A DNA stretch of 64,000 nt. Source: Paenibacillus sp. SYP-B3998. GTDB lineage: Bacteria; Bacillota; Bacilli; Paenibacillales; NBRC-103111. Below are positions 17,221 to 27,383 of the stretch, piece after piece. The first letter of the stretch is position 1. The number at the start of each line of letters is the position of its first letter. Both the position numbers and the translations under genes were made by a program. The stretch spans positions 1,178,001-1,242,000 of the forward strand of contig NZ_JAAIKC010000001.1 of NCBI RefSeq assembly GCF_010820665.1, in the 5' to 3' direction. The notes below the pieces were generated by a model, which made no database searches, was not told where the DNA came from, and was given only the letters and a program-made list of their open reading frames with translations.

Positions 17221-18105
17221 ATGATTTGCAGTATGACCGGATTCGGACAAGCGAATCGTTCTTTTGCAGGATACAAGGTGTTTATCGATGTGAAATCGGT
17301 CAATCATAGATATAGTGAAGTTTCTATACGTATGCCTAAGGAATGGGCGGTATTCGAAGATTCATTGAAGAAAACCGTGCTGCAATCCGTAAAGAGGGGA
17401 CGCGTAGATGTTTTTGTCACAGCAGAACGCGAGACCGCTAGCTCGAGAAGTGTGACGGTAGATTTTGCTTATGCGGATGCCTATTTGCAGGCTGCCGAAC
17501 AGCTGAAGCAGCGTTACGGTTTTTCTGGAAATGTAGAACTAAAGGATTTACTCAAGCTTTCCGATCTTGTTCAGATGAAAGAAGTTCGTACAGAACCCGA
17601 TGAACAGTTCGAGGCGGAGCTTTGTGCTTGCCTGCAGGATGCGGTTTCCCGTCTTTCCGAGATGCGACTGCGCGAAGGTGCATTTCTGGAGCAGGATATT
17701 CGTGACCGTTTAGCTGAACTGAAGCGTGTTCATGTGGAACTGCAAGCTTTTGCGCCGCAGGTCGTTCAGGAGTATGCGAATAGGCTAAATAGCAGAATTC
17801 AATCCTTCTTACAGGAGCAAACACCTGTGGACGAACAGCGTCTAGCTACGGAGATTGCGATATTTGCAGATCGTTCCAATGTAGATGAAGAGCTGACACG
17901 GCTGCAGAGTCACTTTCAGCAGTTTGATGAATTGCTTGCTGAGCAAGAACCTGTAGGACGCAAGCTTGACTTCTTGATTCAAGAGATGAATCGCGAAGTC
18001 AATACGATCGGCTCTAAGGCGAATCATTCTGAGCTTACAGCAAGAGTGATTCACATCAAAGCAGAGCTTGAGAAGATGAGAGAACAAATACAGAATATCG
18101 AGTAA
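17221..18105 (+). CDS. YicC/YloC family endoribonuclease
   Basis: A 294-residue YicC family protein (YloC in Bacillus), now regarded as a metal-dependent endoribonuclease involved in RNA turnover. The family start SMTGFGQA, the central VNHRYSEVSIRMP and the C-terminal GRKLDFLIQEMNREVNTIGS are diagnostic. The start is uncertain: ATG 17221 matches the family N-terminus, while GTG 17212 has better spacing from AGGG, and ATG 17206 is also in frame. It heads the yloC-remA-gmk-rpoZ-coaBC-priA series. Confidence 0.9.
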   Translation: MICSMTGFGQANRSFAGYKVFIDVKSVNHRYSEVSIRMPKEWAVFEDSLKKTVLQSVKRGRVDVFVTAERETASSRSVTVDFAYADAYLQAAEQLKQRYGFSGNVELKDLLKLSDLVQMKEVRTEPDEQFEAELCACLQDAVSRLSEMRLREGAFLEQDIRDRLAELKRVHVELQAFAPQVVQEYANRLNSRIQSFLQEQTPVDEQRLATEIAIFADRSNVDEELTRLQSHFQQFDELLAEQEPVGRKLDFLIQEMNREVNTIGSKANHSELTARVIHIKAELEKMREQIQNIE

Positions 18106-18138
18106 AGTGGCATGAAGCTTTACGAGGAGGAAGTTTGA

Positions 18139-18399
18139 ATGGCTATCAAATTAATCAATATCGGGTTCGGTAACATCGTATCGGCGAACCGCATTATCTC
18201 GATCGTTAGTCCTGAATCGGCGCCGATCAAGAGAATCATTCAAGAGGCACGTGATCGTCACATGCTGATTGACGCTACATATGGTAGAAGAACCCGTGCC
18301 GTAATTATCACCGACAGCGATCATGTGATTTTGTCGGCGGTACAACCAGAAACGGTAGCACATCGACTTTCTAACAAGGACGATGATCATGACGAGTAA
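18139..18399 (+). CDS. remA: extracellular matrix regulator RemA (DUF370)
   Basis: An 86-residue DUF370 protein. In Bacillus subtilis RemA is a DNA-binding activator of biofilm matrix operons and osmoprotection genes that forms ring-like oligomers. The conserved core [17 protein letters not shown] and [20 protein letters not shown] is intact. GAGGAGG lies 7 nt before the ATG. Its last 11 nt overlap the gmk start, as in Bacillus. The acidic tail (DDDHDE) is outside the conserved fold. Confidence 0.95.
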   Translation: MAIKLINIGFGNIVSANRIISIVSPESAPIKRIIQEARDRHMLIDATYGRRTRAVIITDSDHVILSAVQPETVAHRLSNKDDDHDE

Positions 18400-19027
18400 T
18401 ACGAACACGCTTGAGCGTGAGAGAGGGATTCTTATTGTATTATCCGGTCCCTCTGGCGTTGGTAAAGGCACTGTTTGTGCGGCGCTGCGCAAAATTTCGC
18501 CAGATATTGTGTATTCTGTATCCACCACAACTCGCTCCCCGCGACAAGGGGAAGTGGATGGCGTGAATTATTTCTTTAGAACCCGGGAACAATTTCAGCA
18601 ACTTATCGATACCGATGAAGTACTGGAATGGGCCGAGTATGTAGGGAACTACTACGGAACGCCAAGACGTTTTGTGGAAGAAACGTTGCGCTCAGGCCAT
18701 GACGTTATTTTGGAAATCGAAGTCCAAGGCGCCTTGCAGGTGAAACAAAAGTTTCCCGAAGGTGTCTTCATCTTCCTGTTGCCGCCATCACTGGATGAAC
18801 TTCAGAATCGTATTGTTACTCGGGGCACTGAAACCGAAGAAGTCATTCGCAGCCGAATGTCGGTTGCTTTGGATGAAATTCGCTTGATGGAGCACTATGA
18901 CTATGCGATAGTTAACGACCATGTAGAAACAGCTTGTTCCAAAATACAAGCGATTCTAGCTGCAGAGCATTGCAAAAAAGACCGTATGTTTCCCAAAATC
19001 ATTCAATGGATTGGTGAGGTGAATTAA
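18389..19027 (+). CDS. gmk: guanylate kinase
   Basis: A 212-residue guanylate kinase that phosphorylates GMP to GDP. The P-loop GPSGVGKGT is near the N-terminus, followed by the GMP-binding segment [19 protein letters not shown] and the lid region. AAGGA at 18376-18380 lies 8 nt before ATG 18389; the earlier ATG 18383 would be only 2 nt away. It overlaps remA and is followed after 1 nt by rpoZ, so expression is coupled. Confidence 0.95.
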   Translation: MTSNTNTLERERGILIVLSGPSGVGKGTVCAALRKISPDIVYSVSTTTRSPRQGEVDGVNYFFRTREQFQQLIDTDEVLEWAEYVGNYYGTPRRFVEETLRSGHDVILEIEVQGALQVKQKFPEGVFIFLLPPSLDELQNRIVTRGTETEEVIRSRMSVALDEIRLMEHYDYAIVNDHVETACSKIQAILAAEHCKKDRMFPKIIQWIGEVN

Positions 19028-19028
19028 G

Positions 19029-19244
19029 ATGTTATATCCTTCAATTGATAAGCTTCTTGATATCGTTGACAGTAAGTATTCACTGGTAGTTGCAGCATCT
19101 AAGAGAGCAAGATCGTTACGTGACGGTGCGAAATCTGATTTGAGAGGACAAAAATCTCACAAGCAAGTCGGCGTTGCCCTTGAAGAATTGTATGGCAATT
19201 ACATTGCTTATGAGAAAATTGAGCCTAAAGAGAACGAGAAATAA
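19029..19244 (+). CDS. rpoZ: RNA polymerase omega subunit
   Basis: A 71-residue omega subunit that helps fold and assemble beta' in RNA polymerase. MLYPSIDKLLDIVDSKYSLV and the following ASKRARSLRDG are the conserved region. It starts 1 nt after the gmk stop, with GGTGA in the end of gmk as ribosome site. A weak hairpin with a T-run follows. Confidence 0.95.
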   Translation: MLYPSIDKLLDIVDSKYSLVVAASKRARSLRDGAKSDLRGQKSHKQVGVALEELYGNYIAYEKIEPKENEK

Positions 19245-19255
19245 ATGATTTACCC

Positions 19256-19284
19256 GACAACCCTAGTGGTTGTTTATTTTTTTC
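19256..19284 (+). terminator. possible weak terminator or attenuator after rpoZ
   Basis: Short stem ACAACC / GGTTGT with a 5-nt loop, then a T-rich run, in the 64-nt gap before coaBC. Read-through is likely. Confidence 0.45.
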
Positions 19285-19308
19285 TTTCTATTCGAAGGGG
19301 GATGCTCC

Positions 19309-20541
19309 ATGGGTGATCTGTATGGCAAAACGATCGTGCTTGGCGTGTGCGGAGGCATTGCTGCGTATAAAGCAGCTGCGCTGACGAGTAAATTGACTCA
19401 GGCTGGAGCCACTGTACGCGTCATCATGACGAAGTCGGCGGTCCAATTCGTAGCGCCGCTGACGTTTCAAACATTGTCGCGTCATCATGTTTTTGTCGAT
19501 ACGTTTGATGAGAAAGATGCTTCCGTTGTATCCCATATCAATTTGGCCGACAGTGCCGATCTTGTTGTAATTGCACCGGCAACGGCGAATACCATTGGTA
19601 AGTTGGCTTTGGGACTTGGTGACGACATGCTGAGTACAACGCTACTGGCAACCATGGCACCAGTGTGGGTTGCCCCTGCAATGAATGTGCATATGTATGC
19701 GAATCCAGCTGTACAGCAAAACATGCAGACGCTGCGCAGCCGTGGCGTGCGCTTTATCGAGCCGGGAGAAGGTCAGCTTGCTTGTGGTTATGTAGGGAAG
19801 GGAAGACTTGCCGAGCCTGAGGAAATTTTTGCAACTATTGAACAGTATTTTGGTGGGGGTAGTCGGCTAAAGGGACGACATGTTCTTGTAACGGCTGGGG
19901 GTACTGTGGAACGTATCGATCCAGTGCGTTACATCACCAATGATTCGTCTGGCAAAATGGGTTATGCCATCGCAGAAGAAGCGGTACGTATGGGAGCTAC
20001 ACATGTGACGTTGGTTACGGGACCAACGGCTCTTTCTGCGCCTGCAGGCGTAGAACTCATCCCTGTGAAGTCAGCCTTGGATATGCGGGACGCTGTTTTA
20101 TCGCGACTAGCTGCTAACCATTTAATTATTAAAGCGGCCGCCGTTGCTGATTATCGCCCTGCGGCTGTGGCCGAACAAAAGATGAAAAAGAAAACCGAAT
20201 CATTGACGTTGGAATTGGTTAAAAATCCTGACATTTTACAAGAAATAGGTACCTTGAAAACAGAACAGTTTGTAATCGGCTTCGCAGCTGAAACCGAACG
20301 TCTGGATGAGCATGCGCTGGATAAGCTAAAACGTAAAAATTGTGACCTTATCGTTGGGAATGATGTTTCTCAAGATGGGGCTGGCTTTAGCGGAGATACG
20401 AATGTTGTGCGTATTTTTGATCATAACGGGCTGGTGGAGGCCCTACCTATACAGAGTAAGCACCTAGTCGCGCGTAGGCTGCTCGAATTGGCAGCAGAAC
20501 GTATGCCGAGACTCGCTCATACAACCGGAATACCAAGTTGA
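19309..20541 (+). CDS. coaBC: bifunctional phosphopantothenoylcysteine decarboxylase / phosphopantothenate-cysteine ligase
   Basis: A 410-residue CoaBC. The N-terminal flavoprotein domain (GVCGGIAAYKAA, PAMNVHMYANPAVQ) decarboxylates phosphopantothenoylcysteine, and the C-terminal CoaB domain (VTAGGTVERIDPVRYITNDS, KAAAVADYRP, KMKKK) joins phosphopantothenate to cysteine in coenzyme A synthesis. ATG 19309 follows GAAGGGGGA; upstream in-frame starts would run into the terminator-like element. coaD, the next enzyme but one in the pathway, lies at the far end of the window. Confidence 0.95.
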   Translation: MGDLYGKTIVLGVCGGIAAYKAAALTSKLTQAGATVRVIMTKSAVQFVAPLTFQTLSRHHVFVDTFDEKDASVVSHINLADSADLVVIAPATANTIGKLALGLGDDMLSTTLLATMAPVWVAPAMNVHMYANPAVQQNMQTLRSRGVRFIEPGEGQLACGYVGKGRLAEPEEIFATIEQYFGGGSRLKGRHVLVTAGGTVERIDPVRYITNDSSGKMGYAIAEEAVRMGATHVTLVTGPTALSAPAGVELIPVKSALDMRDAVLSRLAANHLIIKAAAVADYRPAAVAEQKMKKKTESLTLELVKNPDILQEIGTLKTEQFVIGFAAETERLDEHALDKLKRKNCDLIVGNDVSQDGAGFSGDTNVVRIFDHNGLVEALPIQSKHLVARRLLELAAERMPRLAHTTGIPS

Positions 20542-20657
20542 CGAATAATTAATATACTGTAAAACATAGAAATTTGGTTTGTTCAAGTCTGTTATTTAGT
20601 TGAAAATGCCAACTCAATGTTTTTTCGTACCAGCTTTTTTAGCGGATATGTGGAGTT

Positions 20658-20704
20658 GATGTTTTTGAACCTAGTTTTTCTTAGGAAAAACGCTAAGGAG
20701 AATG
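20658..20704 (+). repeat. single copy of a degenerate repeat upstream of priA
   Basis: The stretch from GATGTTTTTGAACC to AAAACGCTAAGGAGAATG resembles the repeat units upstream of yloU at 32841-33000. It has a small inverted pair (CCTAGTTTTTCTTAGG) and ends in AAGGAG, which also serves as the priA ribosome site. Confidence 0.4.
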
Positions 20705-20707
20705 TGA

Positions 20708-23221
20708 ATGTATGCAAAAGTCATTGTTGATGTGCCCGCTAAACAAACAAATCGCGCTTTCGATTATGAAGTTCCTGTAGCCTTACGCAAATGGGTCGAA
20801 GTGGGCAGCCGTGTCGGTGTTCCATTCGGCCCGCGTGTCTTGCAAGGCTTTGTAGTCGAACTGCAAGAGGAAACGCAGGTGGATGTTAAACGCATAAAGC
20901 CGATTCAGAGTGTACTTGATTTGGTTCCTCCACTTACTGAGGAGCTGGTAGGGCTGGCTAGGTGGGTCAGCAGCATGTATTTGTGCCACGAGGTAACGGC
21001 TTTGCAAGCGATGCTGCCTGCTGCTCTTAAGGCGAAGTATGAGCGCGCTATTCAGATTGGCGATGAATCAATTGAGCAGGCGCTGTTGGATTTACCTGAT
21101 CTGCAAGAGATCGTTAGCTTTGTTAGATTAAAGGGAACGATTTCGATGGAAGTGTTGATGGAGCGTTTTTCCAACGATGGTTTACTCATCAAACAATTGC
21201 TCACCAACGGTATCCTCACTGAAGTTCAGATGGTCAAAGATCGGATGGCGACGAAGAAGGCGTTGACGGTTTTCCCACCTGAGGGTGCCAGCGGTCTGGA
21301 AGAAGCTTTGGCGGAGCTGCCGGCAAGAGCCAATAAGCAGCAGGACGTGTTGCGTTATTTAATAGAGCATCCACACGCGATCCGGCTCACGGAGTTGATG
21401 GACGTTGTGCAGGTCGGAGCTAGCACTGTTAAAAGCTTGGCTGATCGCGGGTGGATCGATTTGCGTGAGGTTGAAGTTATGCGAGACCCTTACGCGGGTC
21501 GCTCGTTTGCGCGGACGAAGCCGCTCGAGTTGACAGAAGAGCAGAGTAGCGTTTTTACAGAAATACGCAACGCGGTAGATGAGCGGAGACATGAGGTTTT
21601 TTTGCTGCATGGCGTAACGGGCAGTGGAAAGACGGAAGTGTACCTGCAGTCGATTCAGCAATGTCTGGATCAGGATCGTGAAGCTATCGTGCTCGTGCCT
21701 GAGATTTCATTAACACCGCAAATGGTGGAGCGTTTCAAAGGCAGGTTTGGCGATCTGGTTGCTGTGCTGCACAGTCGCTTATCCAATGGTGAGCGTTACG
21801 ATGAGTGGCGCAAAATTACCCGTAAGCAAGTAAAGGTGGTTATCGGGGCTCGATCGGCGATTTTTGCTCCTTTCACGAAAATTGGTCTTATTATTATTGA
21901 TGAAGAACACGAATCCTCCTACAAGCAGGAGGAAAGTCCGAAATATCACACCCGAGATGTTGCGGTCCAACGGGCAAAGCAGCAAGGAGCCGTCGTAGTG
22001 CTTGGTTCCGCGACCCCGTCATTAGAAAGTATGCAGAAAACAATGCGACGCAGAGATGGGCAAAAGCCCTTGTTTCAATTGCTAACGATGCGTGAACGGG
22101 TAGCTGGCAGACCGCTGCCAGCCGTAGAAATTGTGGATATGCGTGAGGAACTCAAGAACGGAAATCGCTCCATGTTCAGTAAGGTTCTGTATAAAGCGAT
22201 TGAAGATCGGTTACACAAGAAAGAACAGACTGTTTTGTTGCTTAATCGGCGTGGTTACGCGACATTTGTCATGTGCCGCACCTGCGGATTCGTGTCTACT
22301 TGCCCGCACTGCGACATTTCGCTCACGTATCACCAAAGTTCACGCATGCTGCGTTGTCATTACTGCGGCTATGCAGAGCGCGAGGTGACCCAGTGTCCTT
22401 CATGTACCTCCGAACACATTCGTCATTTTGGGACGGGCACTCAGCGCGTAGAAGAAGAACTAGGCAAGTTATTTCCAGGTATTCGCGTTATTCGAATGGA
22501 TGTCGATACGACTACTGAAAAAGGCTCTCATGAAAAGTGGCTGACGATGTTTCGTGAAAAGAAAGCTGATGTGCTGCTGGGCACCCAGATGGTGGCTAAA
22601 GGGCTGGACTTTCCCGATGTCACACTAGTCGGTGTCATAGCCGCGGATACAGTGTTGAATTTGCCTGATTTCCGCTCGGCGGAAAGGACATTCCAACTTT
22701 TGACGCAAGTTGCTGGACGGGCAGGCCGTCATGAGAAGCTGGGGGAAGTGTTCGTCCAGACGTACACGCCTGAACATTACAGCGTTCAGTTTGCGAGTCG
22801 GCATGATTATGTGGCCTTTGCGAGGCATGAGTTGGATATCCGCGCGAATTTGGGGTATCCGCCCTATCAGCGCTTGATTCTTATTACATTTTCCCATGAG
22901 CAGGTTCCATTATTGGTGCGCGCTGCGGAAGCTTTTGTCACCAGACTCAAGGAGCTTGCACAGGAGCAAACCCAGAAGCAAGGTGACCTGTTTGCGGATG
23001 TGTCCTCATCGGTAGAACCTTTTAGTATGGATGTGTTAGGGCCCGTGGCCTCCCCCGTTTCCCGAATCAAGGATAGATATCGGTTCCAATGCGTGGTAAA
23101 ATATCGGGGGGAAGCACTGGCTTCAGAGCTTGTAGGTCGTACCGCTCAGTGGTTTGAAGAGCGCTCGGCGAAGGAAAAATTACTCATTAGCGTTGATGTC
23201 GACCCGCAATATTTGATGTAA
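20708..23221 (+). CDS. priA: primosomal protein N' (PriA helicase)
   Basis: An 837-residue PriA, the replication-restart helicase that rebuilds the replisome at stalled forks. The N-terminal DNA-binding domain (FDYEVPVALRKWVEVGSRVG) is followed by Walker A GVTGSGKTEVY (near residue 305), DEEH (near 398), the paired zinc-binding cysteines CRTCGFVSTCPHC and CHYCGYAE..CPSC (about 523-563) and helicase motifs LLGTQMVAKGLDFP and QVAGRAGR. It is longer than Escherichia coli PriA, as usual for Firmicutes. AAGGAG is 7 nt before the ATG. Confidence 0.95.
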   Translation: MYAKVIVDVPAKQTNRAFDYEVPVALRKWVEVGSRVGVPFGPRVLQGFVVELQEETQVDVKRIKPIQSVLDLVPPLTEELVGLARWVSSMYLCHEVTALQAMLPAALKAKYERAIQIGDESIEQALLDLPDLQEIVSFVRLKGTISMEVLMERFSNDGLLIKQLLTNGILTEVQMVKDRMATKKALTVFPPEGASGLEEALAELPARANKQQDVLRYLIEHPHAIRLTELMDVVQVGASTVKSLADRGWIDLREVEVMRDPYAGRSFARTKPLELTEEQSSVFTEIRNAVDERRHEVFLLHGVTGSGKTEVYLQSIQQCLDQDREAIVLVPEISLTPQMVERFKGRFGDLVAVLHSRLSNGERYDEWRKITRKQVKVVIGARSAIFAPFTKIGLIIIDEEHESSYKQEESPKYHTRDVAVQRAKQQGAVVVLGSATPSLESMQKTMRRRDGQKPLFQLLTMRERVAGRPLPAVEIVDMREELKNGNRSMFSKVLYKAIEDRLHKKEQTVLLLNRRGYATFVMCRTCGFVSTCPHCDISLTYHQSSRMLRCHYCGYAEREVTQCPSCTSEHIRHFGTGTQRVEEELGKLFPGIRVIRMDVDTTTEKGSHEKWLTMFREKKADVLLGTQMVAKGLDFPDVTLVGVIAADTVLNLPDFRSAERTFQLLTQVAGRAGRHEKLGEVFVQTYTPEHYSVQFASRHDYVAFARHELDIRANLGYPPYQRLILITFSHEQVPLLVRAAEAFVTRLKELAQEQTQKQGDLFADVSSSVEPFSMDVLGPVASPVSRIKDRYRFQCVVKYRGEALASELVGRTAQWFEERSAKEKLLISVDVDPQYLM

Positions 23222-23262
23222 CGATGAAATGATAGAGAAGACTTCAGAGGTAGGTGCACATT

Positions 23263-23745
23263 ATGGCTATTCGTATTATTGTCAAAGATCCGGATCCTGT
23301 ACTGCGTGAGAAGGCAATTACAGTAACGAAATTCAATTCCAATCTGCATAAGCTGCTCAACGATATGGCAGATACAATGTATGAAGCAGAAGGCGTAGGC
23401 CTTGCCGCTCCACAAATCGGTATTTTGAAACGTGTTATTGTAATGGATTGCGGCGAAGAACATGGTGGATTAATCGAGATGGTGAATCCAGAAGTAGTTG
23501 AATCAAGCGGTGAACAAACAGGGCCGGAAGGCTGTCTGAGTATTCCAGGGCTTCGTGGCGATGTAAGCAGACCGCTGAACGTCACGGCTAAAGGGCAGGA
23601 TCGTGATGGAAACCCGATTGAAATTACTGGTACTGGGCTGTTGGCGCGTTGTATTTTTCATGAAATAGATCACTTGAACGGTGTTCTGTTTACGGATTTA
23701 GCTATCAAAACCTATACGAGCGAAGAAGAGGAAGATTCCGAGTGA
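23263..23745 (+). CDS. def: peptide deformylase
   Basis: A 160-residue peptide deformylase that removes the formyl group from nascent chains. The three catalytic motifs are GVGLAAPQIG, EGCLSIPG and HEIDHLNG, the last two holding the metal ligands. ATG 23263 follows AGAGGTAGGTG; a GTG three codons upstream is less likely. The stop overlaps the fmt start (GTGA), giving the classical def-fmt pair. Confidence 0.95.
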   Translation: MAIRIIVKDPDPVLREKAITVTKFNSNLHKLLNDMADTMYEAEGVGLAAPQIGILKRVIVMDCGEEHGGLIEMVNPEVVESSGEQTGPEGCLSIPGLRGDVSRPLNVTAKGQDRDGNPIEITGTGLLARCIFHEIDHLNGVLFTDLAIKTYTSEEEEDSE

Positions 23746-24710
23746 ACATTATTTTCATGGGCACACCTGATTTCGCTGTTCCCTCCTTACAGTTACTTCT
23801 GGAGGAAGGCTACAACGTTACAACCGTAGTGACGCAGCCTGACAGGCCGAAGGGGCGCAAGCGTGTCTTGACGCCTCCGCCTGTGAAGGTGGAAGCCGAG
23901 AAGCATGGCATAACGGTTTTGCAGCCAGAAAAGCTGCGCCATGCTGATTCGGTAGAAGTTTTGCGTCAGTTAAAGCCAGATCTCATCGTGACGGCTGCTT
24001 ATGGCCAAATTTTGCCTAAATCGATATTGGAGCTGCCGGCTCATGGATGTATCAATATTCATGCTTCGCTGCTGCCCAAATACCGTGGAGGGGCTCCCAT
24101 TCACCATGCCATTCTTCAGGGCGAGCCTGTGACGGGAGTTACGATCATGTATATGGCTGAGGGTCTGGATACTGGCGATATGATTAGTAAAGTGGAAGTG
24201 CCGATTACAGATACTGATACAACTGGAACGATGCTGGAAAAGCTGAGCGCAGCTGGAGCCGATCTACTGAAGCGCACGCTGCCCGATTTGTTGGCTGGGC
24301 AAATTCAAGCCACACCACAAAACGATGCTGATGCCGTATATTCACCGAATATCCGCAGAGACGATGAGTTGATCGATTGGTCGCGTTCAGCTGTAGAAAT
24401 TTGGAATCAAGTTCGTGGTTTGAATCCTGCTCCAGGCGCATATACGTTTTGGAATGGGGAAGTTATGAAGGTATGGACTTGTGCGAATCCCCGAGGTTCT
24501 GCGCCTCAGAGCCGCAGCTTTACGGAAGTGGTTAGGGCGCAGCATACGCCAGGAACTGTTCTGAACAGCAGTGAGTCGGGCCTTGAAGTGATGACCGGTA
24601 ACGGCACCTTATGGCTCACGGAAATTCAACCTTCAGGCAAAAAATCAATGAAAGTTGTTGAGTTTATCCGAGGCGTCAAAATGCCGGAAGGCACCGTATT
24701 CGGTCATTAA
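23742..24710 (+). CDS. fmt: methionyl-tRNA formyltransferase
   Basis: A 322-residue Fmt that formylates initiator Met-tRNA. The folate-binding and catalytic motifs NIHASLLPKYRGGAPIHHAI and FMGTPDFAVPSL are present, as is the C-terminal OB-like domain (WSRSAVEIWNQVRGLNPAPG). It starts with GTG inside the end of def, with GAGGAAG upstream. The C-terminal part holds a short insertion (RGSAPQSRSFTEVVRAQHTP) compared with a minimal Fmt. Confidence 0.95.
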   Translation: MNIIFMGTPDFAVPSLQLLLEEGYNVTTVVTQPDRPKGRKRVLTPPPVKVEAEKHGITVLQPEKLRHADSVEVLRQLKPDLIVTAAYGQILPKSILELPAHGCINIHASLLPKYRGGAPIHHAILQGEPVTGVTIMYMAEGLDTGDMISKVEVPITDTDTTGTMLEKLSAAGADLLKRTLPDLLAGQIQATPQNDADAVYSPNIRRDDELIDWSRSAVEIWNQVRGLNPAPGAYTFWNGEVMKVWTCANPRGSAPQSRSFTEVVRAQHTPGTVLNSSESGLEVMTGNGTLWLTEIQPSGKKSMKVVEFIRGVKMPEGTVFGH

Positions 24711-24732
24711 CTATATAAAAGAGGTATCTGAT

Positions 24733-26193
24733 TTGTCTACGCAAAAACCAAAACATCCCCATCATGAAACAGCTAACAAGCCGCAAGGGGTACGTCATGC
24801 ATCCGTTCCAAAATCTTCTTCAAGCGCTGCGAAGAGCAGCGCTGTTAAGCGTTCTGCCCGAGATGCTGCGCTTGATGTGTTGATCCGTGTTGAAGAGGAT
24901 CAATCCTACAGTAATTTGCTGCTCAACCAGACGCTGCAAAAGCATGCGCTTGAGCGTGCTGACGTAGGCTTAGCGACTGAGCTTGTGTATGGGACCATCG
25001 GGCGGAAAAATACAATTGATTTTTTCTTAGAGCGCTTTGTAAGTAAAGGGCTAGGAAAGCTGGAGCCGTGGGTAAGATGCTTACTGCGGCTCAGCTTCTA
25101 TCAGATGCATTATTTGGATCGCATTCCCGATCATGCGGTCGTAAGCGAAGCGGTCAATATCGCGAAGCGTCGGGGTCACCAGGGGATCTCGGGGATGGTC
25201 AATGGCGTGCTGCGGGCTATTATTCGCAGCAAGGCTGAGCTTACGCTGCCGGATGCATTCGGCGATGTGAAGCGCATTGCATTCGGTCATTCCCATCCGG
25301 AATGGCTTGTGCGCAGGTGGATTCGTCAGCTCGGTCCAGAGCTGACGGAACAAATTTGTGCAGCTAACAATGTGCCGCCGCACGTGAGTATCCGCGCGAA
25401 TACGAGACGCGGCACTCGCTTGCAGCTGTTAGAGCAATTGCAAGCGAGCGGTTTCAGCGCGGAAGCGTCCGAACTGGCCCAAGCGGGCATTCTTGTGCAC
25501 GGCGCTGGCAACATGGCCTTAGTCCCCGGCTTCCAACAGGGGGATTTCTCTATTCAAGACGAGAGCTCGATGCTCGTCGCTGAAGCGCTGGATCCGCGTC
25601 CAGGCATGAAGGTGCTAGACTGCTGCGCCGCCCCAGGGGGCAAGACCGCCCACATCGCCGAGAAAATGGGTGATGTGGGTACGATATGGGCTTGTGATCT
25701 ACATGAGCACAAGCAGAAGCTTATCGCAGACCAAGCGGAGCGTTTGGGGCTCTCGTCGATCCAGACGCTTGTAATGGATGCTGTTAAGCTGACCGAGCAT
25801 TTTGCGGCGGAATCGTTTGATCGTATTCTGTTGGATGCGCCTTGCTCCGGGCTTGGGGTCATACGCCGCAAACCGGATTTGAAATGGGCGAAGCAAGAGG
25901 ATGAGATTGAGGAGATCAGCAAGCTGCAAGCTGCTATTCTCGGTAACGTGCACCGGTTGTTGAAGCCCGGTGGCGTGCTGGTTTACAGCACCTGCACAAT
26001 TGAGCATGCAGAGAACGAAGGCATGATCGAGCGTTTTCTAGCTGATCATAACGAGTTTGAGCTGACTGCGTTGCCGGAGGAAGCCTTTGCTAGCATAGAT
26101 CCGCAAATGGCTGCTTCTGGGATGGTGCAAATTTTACCGCAGCATTTCCACTCGGATGGATTTTTCATCGCGCGGCTGCGTAAGCGTTCGTAG
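24733..26193 (+). CDS. rsmB: 16S rRNA (cytosine 967-C5)-methyltransferase
   Basis: A 486-residue RsmB. The NusB-like RNA-binding domain (ARDAALDVLIRVEEDQSYSN, about residues 40-165) precedes the SAM-dependent Fmu domain (LDCCAAPGGKTAHIAEKMGD near 297; DAPCSGLGVIRRKPDLKW near 370; catalytic cysteine in YSTCTIEHAENE near 421). The likely start is TTG 24733 with AAGAGG 8 nt upstream; an in-frame ATG at 24655 lies inside fmt. The first ~35 residues are a low-complexity, Lys/Ser-rich extension. Confidence 0.93.
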   Translation: MSTQKPKHPHHETANKPQGVRHASVPKSSSSAAKSSAVKRSARDAALDVLIRVEEDQSYSNLLLNQTLQKHALERADVGLATELVYGTIGRKNTIDFFLERFVSKGLGKLEPWVRCLLRLSFYQMHYLDRIPDHAVVSEAVNIAKRRGHQGISGMVNGVLRAIIRSKAELTLPDAFGDVKRIAFGHSHPEWLVRRWIRQLGPELTEQICAANNVPPHVSIRANTRRGTRLQLLEQLQASGFSAEASELAQAGILVHGAGNMALVPGFQQGDFSIQDESSMLVAEALDPRPGMKVLDCCAAPGGKTAHIAEKMGDVGTIWACDLHEHKQKLIADQAERLGLSSIQTLVMDAVKLTEHFAAESFDRILLDAPCSGLGVIRRKPDLKWAKQEDEIEEISKLQAAILGNVHRLLKPGGVLVYSTCTIEHAENEGMIERFLADHNEFELTALPEEAFASIDPQMAASGMVQILPQHFHSDGFFIARLRKRS

Positions 26194-26288
26194 ATTGTCC
26201 TAAATCTACGGGGACGTGTGTTCGTCCCCTCATTGTGATAAAATAAATAAGATAAGCAAAAAAATAGACGAAATAACAACAGGTTGTG

Positions 26289-27368
26289 ATGAATGTGACT
26301 GAGAAAGTTAAAGTAAATGTGAATGTGAAACCATTTGTGTATGATTTAAATTGGGATGAGTGGCAAAGCTGGGTCAAAGAGAACGGCGAGTCTTCCTTCC
26401 GTGCAGGGCAAATCTTCGATTGGCTCTACATTAAACGTGTATTTAGTTTTGATGAAATGACGAACTTACCGAAAGCGCTGCGTGACAAACTCAAGGATCA
26501 GTTTGAGTTCGTCACTTTGACGGAGATTGCTAAGTATCAATCGCAGGATGGTACGGTTAAGTTTTTGTTTGAACTTGAAGATAAGAATGCGATTGAGACG
26601 GTTGTCATGAAGCATAACTACGGCAACAGCATTTGCGTGACTACACAGGTAGGTTGCCGTGTCGGTTGTACGTTCTGCGCGTCCACGCTCGGCGGACTCA
26701 AGCGTGATTTAAGACCTGGAGAGATTGTGGCCCAGGTCGTGAAAGCGCAGAAGCTGCTTGATGATACAGATGAGCGTATCTCCTCTATTGTCATCATGGG
26801 CATCGGGGAACCTTTCGAGAACTATGAAGCGACGATGAATTTTCTTCGCGTCATGATTCACCCGAAGGGGCTGAACATCGGCCAACGTCATATTACGGTA
26901 TCGACAAGTGGTATCGTGCCGAACATTTATAAGTTCGCAGACGAGAATCTGCAAGTGAATTTGGCGATTTCGATTCATGCGCCGAATGATAAGCTTCGTT
27001 CCAAGCTGATGCCGGTCAACCGAAGATTTCCTTTTGTGGACTTGATTGAGGCTTGCAAGTACTATATCGCCAAAACGGGAAGACGAATAACGTTTGAATA
27101 CGCGCTTATGGGTGAGGTCAATGACCAACCCGAACATGCGGAGGAACTGGCTCAAGTGCTGAAAGATATGCCGCTCAGCCACGTGAATCTGATTCCTGTT
27201 AATTTCGTGGCAGAACGGGATTTCAAGCGCACGCCGCGAGATGATATTTTCACGTTCCAACGTATTCTCGAGAAGGGCAAAATTAATGCCACCATACGCC
27301 GAGAACAGGGCAGTGACATTGCTGCTGCTTGTGGGCAGCTTCGCGCCAAGCATATGGAGAGCAAGTAA
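26289..27368 (+). CDS. rlmN: dual-specificity 23S rRNA/tRNA adenine-C2 methyltransferase
   Basis: A 359-residue radical SAM RlmN that methylates A2503 of 23S rRNA and A37 of some tRNAs. The radical SAM cluster cysteines lie in [15 protein letters not shown], and the C-terminal catalytic cysteine in [11 protein letters not shown] 26289 has AGG close upstream; GTG 26286 is possible. The extra N-terminal Val/Lys-rich stretch ([11 protein letters not shown]) is unlike the compact family start. It belongs to the rsmB-rlmN-prpC-prkC run. Confidence 0.95.
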   Translation: MNVTEKVKVNVNVKPFVYDLNWDEWQSWVKENGESSFRAGQIFDWLYIKRVFSFDEMTNLPKALRDKLKDQFEFVTLTEIAKYQSQDGTVKFLFELEDKNAIETVVMKHNYGNSICVTTQVGCRVGCTFCASTLGGLKRDLRPGEIVAQVVKAQKLLDDTDERISSIVIMGIGEPFENYEATMNFLRVMIHPKGLNIGQRHITVSTSGIVPNIYKFADENLQVNLAISIHAPNDKLRSKLMPVNRRFPFVDLIEACKYYIAKTGRRITFEYALMGEVNDQPEHAEELAQVLKDMPLSHVNLIPVNFVAERDFKRTPRDDIFTFQRILEKGKINATIRREQGSDIAAACGQLRAKHMESK

Positions 27369-27383
27369 TGAGGTGAAATTGGG

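Noticed and set aside
26709..27353. 214-codon frame on the minus strand
   Set aside because: Lies entirely inside rlmN, has no ribosome site and no family resemblance; rlmN motifs are intact.
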